DNA of 23,785 nucleotides from DASZGI01 sp035938995 (lineage in GTDB: Bacteria > Actinomycetota > Actinomycetes > Streptomycetales > Catenulisporaceae), in contig NZ_DASZGI010000217.1 in assembly GCF_035938995.1 (NCBI RefSeq), positions 1 through 23,785 of the forward strand, written 5' to 3'. How positions within the stretch are numbered: position 1 is the stretch's first letter; each line of letters opens with the position of its first letter. Below, piece after piece: positions 14,288-21,671 of this stretch. The translations under genes and the position numbers were made by a program. The notes under the pieces were generated by a model. The model was given only the letters and a program-made list of their open reading frames with translations. It did no database searches and was not told the DNA's origin.

Positions 14288-14353
14288 GGACTCACCGTAG
14301 CGGGCGGGACGTTGTTTGGGGCAGGCCGGACGCCGTATGGCCCGGATCTGCCC

Positions 14354-14389
14354 ACCCAGGGTCAATGTGATCAATCGTCTGACCTGGGT
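14354..14389. promoter_or_regulatory. Near-perfect inverted repeat upstream of the adenosyltransferase
   Basis: ACCCAGGGTCA (14354-14364) against TGACCTGGGT (14380-14389): 10 paired positions with one unpaired G, 15 bases apart. It lies 67-102 bases before the adenosyltransferase start and could be a repressor operator or an RNA stem in its leader. No cobalamin-riboswitch B12 box was seen. Confidence 0.45.
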
Positions 14390-14430
14390 ATTCACATCCT
14401 GACAACGATGTGGCATCGTATAAATGCGAA

Positions 14431-14569
14431 GAGTCACGACTGACTCAGCGTAAGGACCTAACCCTGCTGGCCATCCACCCGGCGGATCTCGGGGGCCCGC
14501 CGGAGCGAGCGGTGGCAGGCAGGCCGGAGGGGTGAGCCCCCGGCCGCAAAGGCGGCCGGGGGCTCACCC
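14431..14569 (+). ncRNA. Candidate small RNA or attenuated leader in the divergent spacer
   Basis: TATAAAT at 14419-14425 is a strong -10 box by local standards, although no good -35 is present. From the predicted start at about 14431 there are three consecutive perfect hairpins: GAGTCA/TGACTC (14431-14446), CCGGCGG/CCGCCGG (14479-14503) and an 18-bp stem (14530-14569). No credible protein is encoded. It could be a free small RNA of about 140 bases or the terminated leader of the GMC gene. Confidence 0.3.
14530..14569 (+). terminator. 18-bp perfect hairpin, terminator-like
   Basis: GGGTGAGCCCCCGGCCGC (14530-14547) is fully complementary to 14552-14569 with loop AAAG. There is no T run on either side. 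It is the strongest hairpin in the window and lies between two divergent gene starts, where a terminator is not expected unless something is transcribed there. Confidence 0.65.
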
Positions 14570-14698
14570 ATGTCTCTGCGCGGAAGGCCCGGAGGGGGAG
14601 CCCGCGGCCACCTCCGTGCTGACCGTGTGGCACGCACCATGCCCTGGGGGTTATCGTTGCGCTGCTCTCGGCAGATCACCGCGGCCCGGCCGGGGAGG

Positions 14699-14717
14699 GC
14701 CCGGCGAGATGCCGGGC
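14699..14717 (+). promoter_or_regulatory. Hairpin in the GMC gene leader
   Basis: GCCCGGC (14699-14705) and GCCGGGC (14711-14717) around GAGAT, ending 52 bases before the GMC start codon. Confidence 0.35.
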
Positions 14718-14769
14718 GCGCAGGTTAGGGTTGTCCCTTACGCACGCGTTCTGCGGTCATGAGGTGGCT

Positions 14770-16419
14770 GTGTACGACTATGTCATCGTTGGTGCCGGTA
14801 GCGCGGGATGTGTCCTGGCGCTCCGCCTCACCGAGAACCCCTCGACGCGGGTCCTGCTGCTCGAGGCAGGCCCCCCGGACGAGGCCGACGAGATTCACAT
14901 CCCGGCGGCACTGAACCTGCTGTTCCAGAGCACCTACGACTGGGACTTCCGCACCGTCCCCCAGGAACGGGCGGCCGGGCGGGAAATCTACTGGCCCCGC
15001 GGGCGCATGCTCGGCGGGTCCTCGTCGATGAACGCCATGATCTACATCCGGGGCAACCGGTACGACTACGACACCTGGCGGGACGAGTACGGGTGCAGCG
15101 GCTGGGGCTACTCCGACCTGATGCCGTACTTCCGCCGGGCCGAGAGCAACTCCCGCGGCGCCGACGCCTACCACGGCGGGACCGGGCCGCTGTCCGTCTC
15201 CGACCTGGCCTTCCAGTCGGCGCTGACCAAGACGTTCGTCGCCGCCGCCCGGGAGTGCGGGCTGCCCGCCAACGACGACTTCAACGGCAAGCAGCAGGAC
15301 GGGAGCGGCTTCTACCAGGTCACCCAGAAGGATGGGCGCCGGTGCTCGGCCGCGGACGCCTACCTGCGGCCCGCCATGGCGCGCCCCAACCTCGAGGTGC
15401 TGACCGACGCGCGCGCCACCAAGGTCGTGGTGGAAGGCGGCCGTGCCGCAGGGGTGCGGTATCTGCAGCGCGGAGCCGAGGAAACCGCATACGCCCAGGG
15501 TGAGGTCGTCCTGTGCGGCGGCGCCATCGGCAGCCCGCAACTGCTCATGCTGTCCGGCATCGGCCCCGCCGATCACCTGCGTGACGTCGGCATCACCGTG
15601 GTCGTAGACAGTCCCGGCGTGGGCGCGAACCTGTCCGACCACCCGGTCGTGCCCGCCATGTGGCGGACCCCGAAGGTGCCCGCGCTGTGGGAGAAGGCCG
15701 GCCCGAAGAACCTGTTCCGCTGGCAGTTGCGCCACTCCGGCCCGCTCACCTCCAACGTCGCCGAGTCCGGCGGGTTCAGCCGGACCCGGCCCTCCCTGCC
15801 CGCGCCGGACCTGCAGTGGCACGCACTGCCCACCCCGTTCCTGAACCAGGGCCTGGCCGACCCGAACACCCGGGCGTTCACGCTGCTGATCACGCTGGTC
15901 GATGTCGGCAGCCGGGGCCGGATCTGGCTGCGCAGCGCCGACCCGCGGCACAAGCCCGCCATCGACCCGGCCTACCTCTCGGACAGCATGGACATCGCCC
16001 CGATGGTGGAAGGCGTCCGGATGGCCCGCGAGTTCGCGGTGGCGAGCCCGCTGGCCAAGGTCTGCAGCGAAGAACTGGCCCCGGGCCCCGGCGTGCACAC
16101 CGACGCCGAGGTGCGCGACTGGATCCGGCGTGACCTGGGCACCCTGTACCACCCGGTCGGGACCTGTGCGATGGGCGGCGACTCCCGGCTGGCCGTCGCC
16201 AAGATCACCAGCGTGGTGGACCCGGAACTGCGGGTGCGCGGTGTGGAGGGCCTGCGCGTCGTGGACGCGTCGGTGATGCCCGCCGTGCCGCGGGGCAACA
16301 CCAACGCCCCCACGATCGCCATCGCCGAGCGCGCCGCGGACCTGATCATCGGCCGGGCGCCGCTGGAGCCCGCCGACCCGGCGCTGGAGAGCGAGCCCAT
16401 GCCCGCCGAGCTGTCCTGA
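14770..16419 (+). CDS. GMC-family FAD oxidoreductase (choline-dehydrogenase-like)
   Basis: 549 residues from GTG at 14770. The FAD-binding GxGxxG (GAGSAG, 8-13) comes at once, then the E-containing strand LLLEAGP, the GMC signature WPRGRMLGGSSSMNAMIYIRG, the second signature GAIGSPQLLMLSGIGP, and the active-site H461 in YHPVGTCAMG with N512 in NTNAPTIAIAERAADLI. These enzymes oxidise alcohols to aldehydes. The start is chosen so that the Rossmann strand begins at residue 4, with GAGG (14761-14764) 5 bases upstream; GTG at 14764 is also possible. The closest general type is BetA/alcohol dehydrogenase, but no choline transport or glycine-betaine gene is nearby, so the substrate is open. An aldehyde dehydrogenase converges from the other side and could take its product. 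Confidence 0.92.
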   Translation: MYDYVIVGAGSAGCVLALRLTENPSTRVLLLEAGPPDEADEIHIPAALNLLFQSTYDWDFRTVPQERAAGREIYWPRGRMLGGSSSMNAMIYIRGNRYDYDTWRDEYGCSGWGYSDLMPYFRRAESNSRGADAYHGGTGPLSVSDLAFQSALTKTFVAAARECGLPANDDFNGKQQDGSGFYQVTQKDGRRCSAADAYLRPAMARPNLEVLTDARATKVVVEGGRAAGVRYLQRGAEETAYAQGEVVLCGGAIGSPQLLMLSGIGPADHLRDVGITVVVDSPGVGANLSDHPVVPAMWRTPKVPALWEKAGPKNLFRWQLRHSGPLTSNVAESGGFSRTRPSLPAPDLQWHALPTPFLNQGLADPNTRAFTLLITLVDVGSRGRIWLRSADPRHKPAIDPAYLSDSMDIAPMVEGVRMAREFAVASPLAKVCSEELAPGPGVHTDAEVRDWIRRDLGTLYHPVGTCAMGGDSRLAVAKITSVVDPELRVRGVEGLRVVDASVMPAVPRGNTNAPTIAIAERAADLIIGRAPLEPADPALESEPMPAELS

Positions 16420-16479
16420 CGGCGGGCAGCGCGACAAGGGCGCAGCGGGATAACCGAGGCTTAATGCTCGCTACATCGG

Positions 16480-16503
16480 CTGGTGGCAGGCTCATGCCAC
16501 CGG
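16480..16503. terminator. Hairpin between convergent GMC and aldehyde dehydrogenase genes
   Basis: CTGGTGGCA (16480-16488) and TGCCACCGG (16495-16503) form a 9-bp stem with one G-T pair and a 6-nt loop. It is placed to end transcription from both sides. Confidence 0.55.
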
Positions 16504-16561
16504 GTTACGCGGACAGCTGGAAGCAGCCGGAAGCCGGGGGCCCTGCAGGGGAGCGGGGCCC

Positions 16562-18070
16562 TCAGCGGTAGCGCTTGCCGTGCAGCAGGGTGGTGAGCGA
16601 CAGCAGCCGCGTCATGTCCTTGTCGCTGCGCCCCAGCGTGGTCAGGTTCAGCGGCGGCTTCATCCGCTGCCGGGTGATCGACTTGGCCCGGGTGAACTCC
16701 CGTAGGCCGTCCGCGCCGTGGATGCGGCCGAAACCGGAGTCGCCGACCCCGCCGAACGGCAGCGACGGCACGGTCGCATACGCGATCACCGAGTTGATGG
16801 ACGTCATGCCGCTGCGCAGGGCTCGGGCGGCCGCCATCGCCTTCTTGGCGTTCCCGGCGAACACGGCGGAACCGAGCGCGAACCTGCTCGCGTTCGCCAG
16901 TTCCACCGCCTCGTTCAGGTCGCTCACCTTGGTCACGGTGATCGTGGGCCCGAACGTCTCCTCCTGGACCGCCATGCTCTGCTCCGGCACGTCGGCCAGC
17001 AGCACCGGGTCGACGTACGGCCGGCGGATGCTCTGCATCCCGCCGATCACCGCCCGGCCGCCGCGGGCCAGGGCGTCGGCGATGTGGTCCTCCACCACGT
17101 CAAGCTGCGCCGGCATGGTCATCGGCCCGTAGCCGGCCTCCCGGTCGTCACCGGCGCGCACCGCGGCCATCCGCTCCGACAGCTTCTCCAGGAACGAGTG
17201 ATAGACCTCGTCCACGACGTAAACGCGCTCCACCCCGACGCAGGTCTGCCCGGCGTTGGACACCGCGCCCCACGCGGCGGCGTCGGCGGCCGCGTCCAGG
17301 TTCGCGTCCGGGCCTACCAGCAGCGCGTCCTTGCCGCCGCACTCGGCGATCATGGGCGTCAGATTCTGCGCGCACGCGGCCATCACCTTGCGGGCCGTCG
17401 GGCTCGACCCGGTGAAGGCGATCTTGCCGACCGGGCTCAGGGCGAGCGCCTCGCCGGTCGTGCCCGCCCCGGTGATCAGTTGCAGCACCGGCTTCTCCGG
17501 CACGATCTCGGCGAACGAGCTGACCAGCCAGCCGCCCACCGCCGGGGTGAACTCGCTCGGCTTGAACACCACCGCGTTGCCGGCCGCGAGGGCGTAGCCG
17601 ATCGAGCCCATCGGGGTGAACACCGGGTAGTTCCACGGGCCGATCACGCCGATCACGCCGAGCGGCTTGTATTCGACGTAGGAGGCCTGGTTCAGCGCGG
17701 TGAGCCCGCTGCGCACCCGGTGCGGGCCCAGCACCCGGCGGGCATTCTTGGCCGCCCAGTCGATGTGCACGATCGCCAGGACGATCTCCAGCTTGGCGTC
17801 GTCCAGCGGCTTGCCGGTCTCGGTGTGCACGAGTTCGGCGAGCCGCCCGATGTACCGGGTCAGGTGCGACTTCCAGGCGAGCAGGCGGGCCTGGCGCTCC
17901 TTCCAGTCCAGGCCGGCCCACCAGGCCGCGGCCTCACGCGCCCGCTCCACGGTGGCGTTCACCTCGGCCTGGCCGAACACCGGGAAGGTGGCAATGACCT
18001 CGGAGTTCGCCGGGTTGACCGAATTGAAGGTCTCCGGGGCACTGGTCTGTCCTGCCTGCAGCGTGTCCAT
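16562..18070 (-). CDS. NAD(P)-dependent aldehyde dehydrogenase
   Basis: 502 residues, standard length for the superfamily. Active-site elements: N147 in GPWNYPV, K170 in VVFKPSE, the general base E243 in IAECGGKD, the nucleophile C277 in NAGQTCVGVERVYV and E371 in EETFGP. The enzyme oxidises an aldehyde to the acid. The IGPWNYP and QEETFGP forms and the C-terminal tail (about 470-502, rich in Leu and basic residues) resemble the mycobacterial/actinobacterial succinate-semialdehyde or fatty-aldehyde type; a specific substrate cannot be assigned. ATG at 18070 has GAGGA 3 bases upstream. It converges with the GMC oxidoreductase and diverges from the RibD-like gene. Confidence 0.92.
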   Translation of the reverse strand: MDTLQAGQTSAPETFNSVNPANSEVIATFPVFGQAEVNATVERAREAAAWWAGLDWKERQARLLAWKSHLTRYIGRLAELVHTETGKPLDDAKLEIVLAIVHIDWAAKNARRVLGPHRVRSGLTALNQASYVEYKPLGVIGVIGPWNYPVFTPMGSIGYALAAGNAVVFKPSEFTPAVGGWLVSSFAEIVPEKPVLQLITGAGTTGEALALSPVGKIAFTGSSPTARKVMAACAQNLTPMIAECGGKDALLVGPDANLDAAADAAAWGAVSNAGQTCVGVERVYVVDEVYHSFLEKLSERMAAVRAGDDREAGYGPMTMPAQLDVVEDHIADALARGGRAVIGGMQSIRRPYVDPVLLADVPEQSMAVQEETFGPTITVTKVSDLNEAVELANASRFALGSAVFAGNAKKAMAAARALRSGMTSINSVIAYATVPSLPFGGVGDSGFGRIHGADGLREFTRAKSITRQRMKPPLNLTTLGRSDKDMTRLLSLTTLLHGKRYR

Positions 18071-18201
18071 CGGTCCTCACACCTCGCCCGGGCCGCCGTG
18101 CGGCGCCTGTTACGCGCTAGTAAATCATCGCCGGCACCTGCTCAGATACTGACGCTCAGCCTCACCGGCGCGACGGCCGCGATCTGGTTGACTGGGCTAC
18201 C

Positions 18202-19530
18202 GTGCACACCGAGCCACCGCAGCCGCCCGAACGGCCATATGTGCTGCTGAGCTGCGCAATGTCCGTGGATGGCTGCCTGGATGCGCCGGGGCCGCAGCGG
18301 CTGGTCCTGTCCGGTCACGCCGACCTCGACCGGGTCGACGCCGAACGGTCCGAGGCGGACGCGATCATGGTCGGCGCGGGCACGATCCGCCGCGACAACC
18401 CGCGCCTGGTGATCCGGTCCGCGGGCCGCCGGGCCAGCCGGGTGGGCCGTGGCCTTCCCGAGAACCCGGCCAGGGTGACCCTCACCGCCAGCGGCGACCT
18501 GGATCCGGGAGCCCGGTTCTTCGCCGGCACCGGCGGCGCCGGTCCTGTTGTCTACTGCGCTGCGGCGCAGGCGCCCAAGCTTCAGGACCGGCTGAACGAG
18601 CTGGCGCCGGTCATCGCCGTCCCGCCGCCGATGGGGCTCGGGGCGATCCTCGCCGACCTGTCCCGCCGTGGCGTGCACCGGCTGCTGGTCGAGGGCGGGG
18701 CGCGGCTGGGCCGCGAGTTCCTCACCGGTGGCCTCGTGGACGAGCTGGCCCTCACGGTGGCGCCGTTCTTCGTGGGCGCGGTGGCGGCGCCACGGTTCGC
18801 CGGGCCCGCCGTGTATCCGCATGACCCCGGACGGCCGATGCACCTGGCGGAGGTACGCCAGCTCGACGATGTCGTATTGCTGCGATACCTCCTGGGCGGG
18901 GACGGCCCGGCGGCGCGGGCGGCCGGGAGATCCGAACGTGGCGCGCGGGACGCAGCGGTGACCGGGATCCGTGGCGAGCCGGCGGGACCTGGCGCGCGGG
19001 ACGCGGACGCGCCGGCGCCGGGCGCGCCGGGAACGGGCACGCCGGGTGCCGGGGCGGAGGTGACCGGGGCGGACCGGGCGTGGCTCGCGCAGGCGATCGA
19101 GCTGTCGCGCCGCTGCCCGCCGTCGCTCTCGGCGTTCGCGGTCGGCGCGGTCGTCGTGGCGGCCGACGGCGCGGTCCTGGCCACCGGCTACTCGCGGGAG
19201 ACCAGCCCGCACAGCCACGCGGAGGAGGCGGCGCTGGCCAAGCTCGACCCGGCCGACGCCCGGCTGCCCGGCGCCACCCTCTACAGTTCCCTGGAACCGT
19301 GCCGGGTCCGGGCCTCCCGGCCCACCCCGTGCGCGGAACTCATCATCGAGGCCGGCCTGCGCCGCGTGGTGATCGCCTGGCTGGAGCCGCCGGTGTTCGC
19401 CGCCGGGGGAGGGGCCGGACTGCTCCGCGAGGCAGGCGTTAGCGTGGTGGAGATCCCCGGCCTGGCCGCGGAGGCCCGCGCCGTCAACGCCGCGGTCCTC
19501 AGCGAGCAGGGCCCGGGCGCCCCTGCTTGA
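18202..19530 (+). CDS. RibD-like fusion: reductase domain then deaminase domain (reversed order)
   Basis: 442 residues. Residues about 12-230 are a RibD C-terminal-type (dihydrofolate-reductase-like) reductase: LLSCAMSVDGCLD, ADAIMVGAGTIRRDNPRL, and RLLVEGGARLGREFL. After a linker of about 50 residues rich in Ala/Gly/Pro (235-285) comes a cytidine/deoxycytidylate-deaminase-like domain (about 288-430) with zinc ligand H339 and catalytic E341 in the HAE motif and cysteines C367 and C377. Normal RibD has the deaminase first and the reductase second. The zinc cysteines are 9 residues apart here, against 8 in RibD, and the segment between them lacks the HxGRTPP sequence. So at least the deaminase substrate may differ from the riboflavin intermediate. 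The start GTG lacks a ribosome site. No other riboflavin gene is in the window. Confidence 0.88.
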   Translation: MHTEPPQPPERPYVLLSCAMSVDGCLDAPGPQRLVLSGHADLDRVDAERSEADAIMVGAGTIRRDNPRLVIRSAGRRASRVGRGLPENPARVTLTASGDLDPGARFFAGTGGAGPVVYCAAAQAPKLQDRLNELAPVIAVPPPMGLGAILADLSRRGVHRLLVEGGARLGREFLTGGLVDELALTVAPFFVGAVAAPRFAGPAVYPHDPGRPMHLAEVRQLDDVVLLRYLLGGDGPAARAAGRSERGARDAAVTGIRGEPAGPGARDADAPAPGAPGTGTPGAGAEVTGADRAWLAQAIELSRRCPPSLSAFAVGAVVVAADGAVLATGYSRETSPHSHAEEAALAKLDPADARLPGATLYSSLEPCRVRASRPTPCAELIIEAGLRRVVIAWLEPPVFAAGGGAGLLREAGVSVVEIPGLAAEARAVNAAVLSEQGPGAPA

Positions 19531-19601
19531 GGACCACGGCCGGCTCGCCGCGCGGCCCGCGCGAAGCCGCCCGTGGCCGCCGGACGCGGAAGGGATGAGG
19601 C

Positions 19602-20675
19602 ATGGCGGACAGCGGCGTGATGGACCTTCGCTCGGACACGGTGAGCGGGCCTTCGGCGGCGATGCGCCGCGCGATGGCCGACGCCGAGGTGGGCGATGAC
19701 CTGTTCGGCGATGATCCGACGGTCATCCGGCTGCAGGAGCAGGCCGCCGCGCTGACCGGCAAGCAGGCCGCGCTGTACCTGCCCACCGGCACGCTGTGCA
19801 ACCAGATCGCCCTGCACGTGTTCGCCCGCTCCGGTCACGTCGTCGTGTGCGAGGAGAGCGCGCACGTCGGCACGCACGAGCTGGTCTCGTCGGCGGTGCT
19901 GTCCGGCGTCACGTTCCGCACCGTCGCGGGCCGCTCGCATAGCCTGCTGGCCGCCGCCGACGTGGCGGCCGCCCTGGAGCCCATTCCCTACGACGTCGCC
20001 GTCGTGGACCTGGTCACCGTGGAGAACACCCACCAGGTCGGCGGCGGCACCGTGATGCCGCCCGGCGCCCTGGCGGAGATCGCGGCGGTATGTGCGGGCC
20101 GGGGCGTGCCGCTCTACCTGGACGGCGCGCGCATCTTCAACGCGTGCACGGTGGCCGGGGTGCCGGTGTCGCGGTACGCGGCACAGGCCAGCGCGATGAT
20201 GTTCTGCCTGTCCAAGGGGCTCGGCGCGCCGATCGGCTCGGTGCTGGCCGGGGACGTGGAGTTCATCGAGGAGGCGCGGCGGCTGAAAATCCTGTTCGGC
20301 GCGGGGTGGCGGCAGGCCGGGATCATGGCGGCGGCCGGGCTGATCGCCCTGGCCGAGGGGCCGGGCCGGCTGGCCGAGGACCACGCGAACGCCCGCAAGC
20401 TGGCCGAGGGGATCGCCGCGATCCTGCCCGCGCACATCGACCTGGACGGGGTGCAGACCAACATCGTGTTCGTGGACGTGGCGGGCACGGGGCACCCGCT
20501 GGTTTCCTGGGCGGCCAGCCTGGCGGAGGAGGGCGTCCTGGTGACGATCGTCGCGGGCAAGATCCGGATGCTCACCCACCCGGACGTGGACGCGGGCGGC
20601 ATCGACACCGCGCTGGCCGCCTGGCGCCGCGTGGCCGCCGGCTTCGGCCTGCTGGCGCCGGCCCCGTTACGCTGA
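19602..20675 (+). CDS. ltaE: Low-specificity L-threonine aldolase
   Basis: 357-residue fold-type I PLP enzyme that splits L-threonine or allo-threonine to glycine and acetaldehyde. It opens with the family MDLRSDTVSGPS and GDDLFGDDPTV. H88 in CEESAHVGTHE stacks on PLP, D174 and R177 lie in LYLDGARIFNA, and the PLP lysine is K205 in FCLSKGLGAPIGS. ATG at 19602 has GGAAGGG (19588-19594) 7 bases upstream. It follows the RibD-like gene by 71 bases on the same strand, so they may be co-transcribed. Its last bases overlap the end of a HAD remnant on the other strand. Confidence 0.93.
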   Translation: MADSGVMDLRSDTVSGPSAAMRRAMADAEVGDDLFGDDPTVIRLQEQAAALTGKQAALYLPTGTLCNQIALHVFARSGHVVVCEESAHVGTHELVSSAVLSGVTFRTVAGRSHSLLAAADVAAALEPIPYDVAVVDLVTVENTHQVGGGTVMPPGALAEIAAVCAGRGVPLYLDGARIFNACTVAGVPVSRYAAQASAMMFCLSKGLGAPIGSVLAGDVEFIEEARRLKILFGAGWRQAGIMAAAGLIALAEGPGRLAEDHANARKLAEGIAAILPAHIDLDGVQTNIVFVDVAGTGHPLVSWAASLAEEGVLVTIVAGKIRMLTHPDVDAGGIDTALAAWRRVAAGFGLLAPAPLR

Positions 20676-20840
20676 CCGCCCCGCCCGCGCTCCGCGATTG
20701 GCGATGATCATGGCGAACCCGGTGGGCGGCCAGAACGCCCCGGGCCAGGCGAGCCGGTCCTCCCACCTTTCGACCGTGCCCAGCGGCGGAGTGATTTGCA
20801 GTACGCCGCCAATATCGAAGACCACGGCACGGAATGTCAC
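20667..20840 (-). pseudogene. HAD-superfamily hydrolase, N-terminal remnant
   Basis: A 57-codon frame from GTG at 20840 begins with FRAVVFDIGGVLQITPPLG followed by TVERWEDRLAWPG, a very typical start of a HAD-IA-type phosphatase including the nucleophile motif DIGGVL (D9). A good ribosome site (AGGAG, 9 bases upstream) is retained. The similarity stops at about residue 34. The remaining 23 residues are low-complexity, and the frame ends inside the last codons of ltaE, so about 150-180 residues of the domain are missing. Best read as a gene cut short by deletion or rearrangement next to ltaE; a functional short peptide is unlikely because cap and motifs II-IV are absent. Confidence 0.7.
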
Positions 20841-21000
20841 TCCGAAACGCTCCTCTCCTCGCGAACTGCTTCCCTCGCGGCTCCGGGCTACGGGCCTGCC
20901 TGGCCCGGTGCCCGCTGCCGCGCATGCTCAGGGTCGCCCTTCCCTTCGTGGCAAGGTCAAATGTAATCCGGTGATCGCCGCGCGGAAATGCGCACGGGAT
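20841..21000. other. Non-coding spacer behind ltaE
   Basis: No credible coding frame or RNA on either strand beyond the ribosome site of the HAD remnant at its left edge. Confidence 0.4.
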
Positions 21001-21041
21001 AAGGCGGAAGGACCGGGCATTGTGCCCGGTCCTCCGCTTTA
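21000..21041. terminator. Bidirectional terminator
   Basis: GCGGAAGGACCGGGCA (21004-21019) pairs with TGCCCGGTCCTCCGC (21023-21037), 15 pairs with one bulged A and loop TTG. TAA and TTA flanks extend the stem on both sides, giving short T runs in both directions. It lies 18 bases behind the stop of the minus-strand membrane gene. Confidence 0.8.
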
Positions 21042-21058
21042 CCTGCCTGGTGGCCTGC

Positions 21059-21445
21059 TCAGGCGGCCGCGCCGGTCGCCTGCGTCACCTCGAGGCGGTG
21101 CACGACGTGCTCCTCGGCGATCTCGTGCGCGGTCAGGTCTGCGATGGCGGCCACGGCCAGCGCGATCGCGTCGGCGAAGATCAGCCAGGTCAGCACGGGC
21201 CCGGAGAAGACCAGGGCCGCGACCAGGGACCACAGTGCGACCAGGCCGATCACCGCGTGGCCGATCCGCTGGCTGGTACGGCGCGCGAAGACCGAGGTGG
21301 CCAGGGCCAGCACCGCGAGCCCGGTGAACACGCCGAACGCGATCCACCCGGCGACCGGTGCGGTGAACGACATCGCCGTGACAGTGAGGAACGCGCCCGC
21401 GAGGACGAAGAGGATGTCAAGCGCGAACCGGGAACTGAGCTTCAT
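21059..21445 (-). CDS. Small four-helix membrane protein, unknown function
   Basis: 128 residues with four hydrophobic segments at about 8-27, 31-53, 60-80 and 83-104, then a short soluble tail (AHEIAEEHVVHRLEVTQATGAAA). I do not recognise the family with certainty; the layout resembles the SPW-repeat type of small actinobacterial membrane proteins. The start is well supported: ATG at 21445 with AAGGAGG 8 bases upstream, among the best ribosome sites in the window. An 8-bp perfect dyad directly abuts that site and a Crp-like palindrome lies about 170 bases upstream, so expression is probably regulated. Confidence 0.75.
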   Translation of the reverse strand: MKLSSRFALDILFVLAGAFLTVTAMSFTAPVAGWIAFGVFTGLAVLALATSVFARRTSQRIGHAVIGLVALWSLVAALVFSGPVLTWLIFADAIALAVAAIADLTAHEIAEEHVVHRLEVTQATGAAA

Positions 21446-21460
21446 GACGAGTACCTCCTT

Positions 21461-21483
21461 GGCGCCGTTTCTGTCACGGCGCC
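21461..21483. promoter_or_regulatory. Perfect dyad abutting the ribosome site of the membrane protein
   Basis: GGCGCCGT (21461-21468) and ACGGCGCC (21476-21483) around a 7-base centre. On the minus strand the dyad ends at the base before AAGGAGG. It could be a repressor operator at the transcription start or an RNA hairpin controlling translation. Confidence 0.5.
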
Positions 21484-21616
21484 GGCCGTGTCCATTACGG
21501 CGGGTCGAGGCAGCCGCTTAAGGAAACGGCCGGGACGGCTCGTCGGTTTCCAGATCATTTTCCGGAATCCGATAATTGGCAACCGGATGAGGTAACCGGC
21601 TATGCCCGGGATTCCT

Positions 21617-21632
21617 CGTGACGTGGATCACA
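21617..21632. promoter_or_regulatory. Crp-like operator upstream of the membrane protein gene
   Basis: CGTGA-CGTGGA-TCACA matches TGTGA-N6-TCACA except for the first base. It lies about 172 bases upstream of the membrane-protein start and 40 bases behind the chelatase-like gene. Confidence 0.5.
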
Positions 21633-21671
21633 TCAGGGCTTGGCGGGGGGAGGCGCGATGGCTTCGGCCGG

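Noticed and set aside
14288..14437. N-terminal extension of the adenosyltransferase by 50 residues
   Set aside because: The frame is open but the sequence does not resemble the family and contains an operator-like inverted repeat.
14725..16437. 570-codon open frame on the minus strand opposite the GMC oxidoreductase
   Set aside because: Shadow frame caused by high GC at third positions; the plus strand carries clear FAD and active-site motifs.
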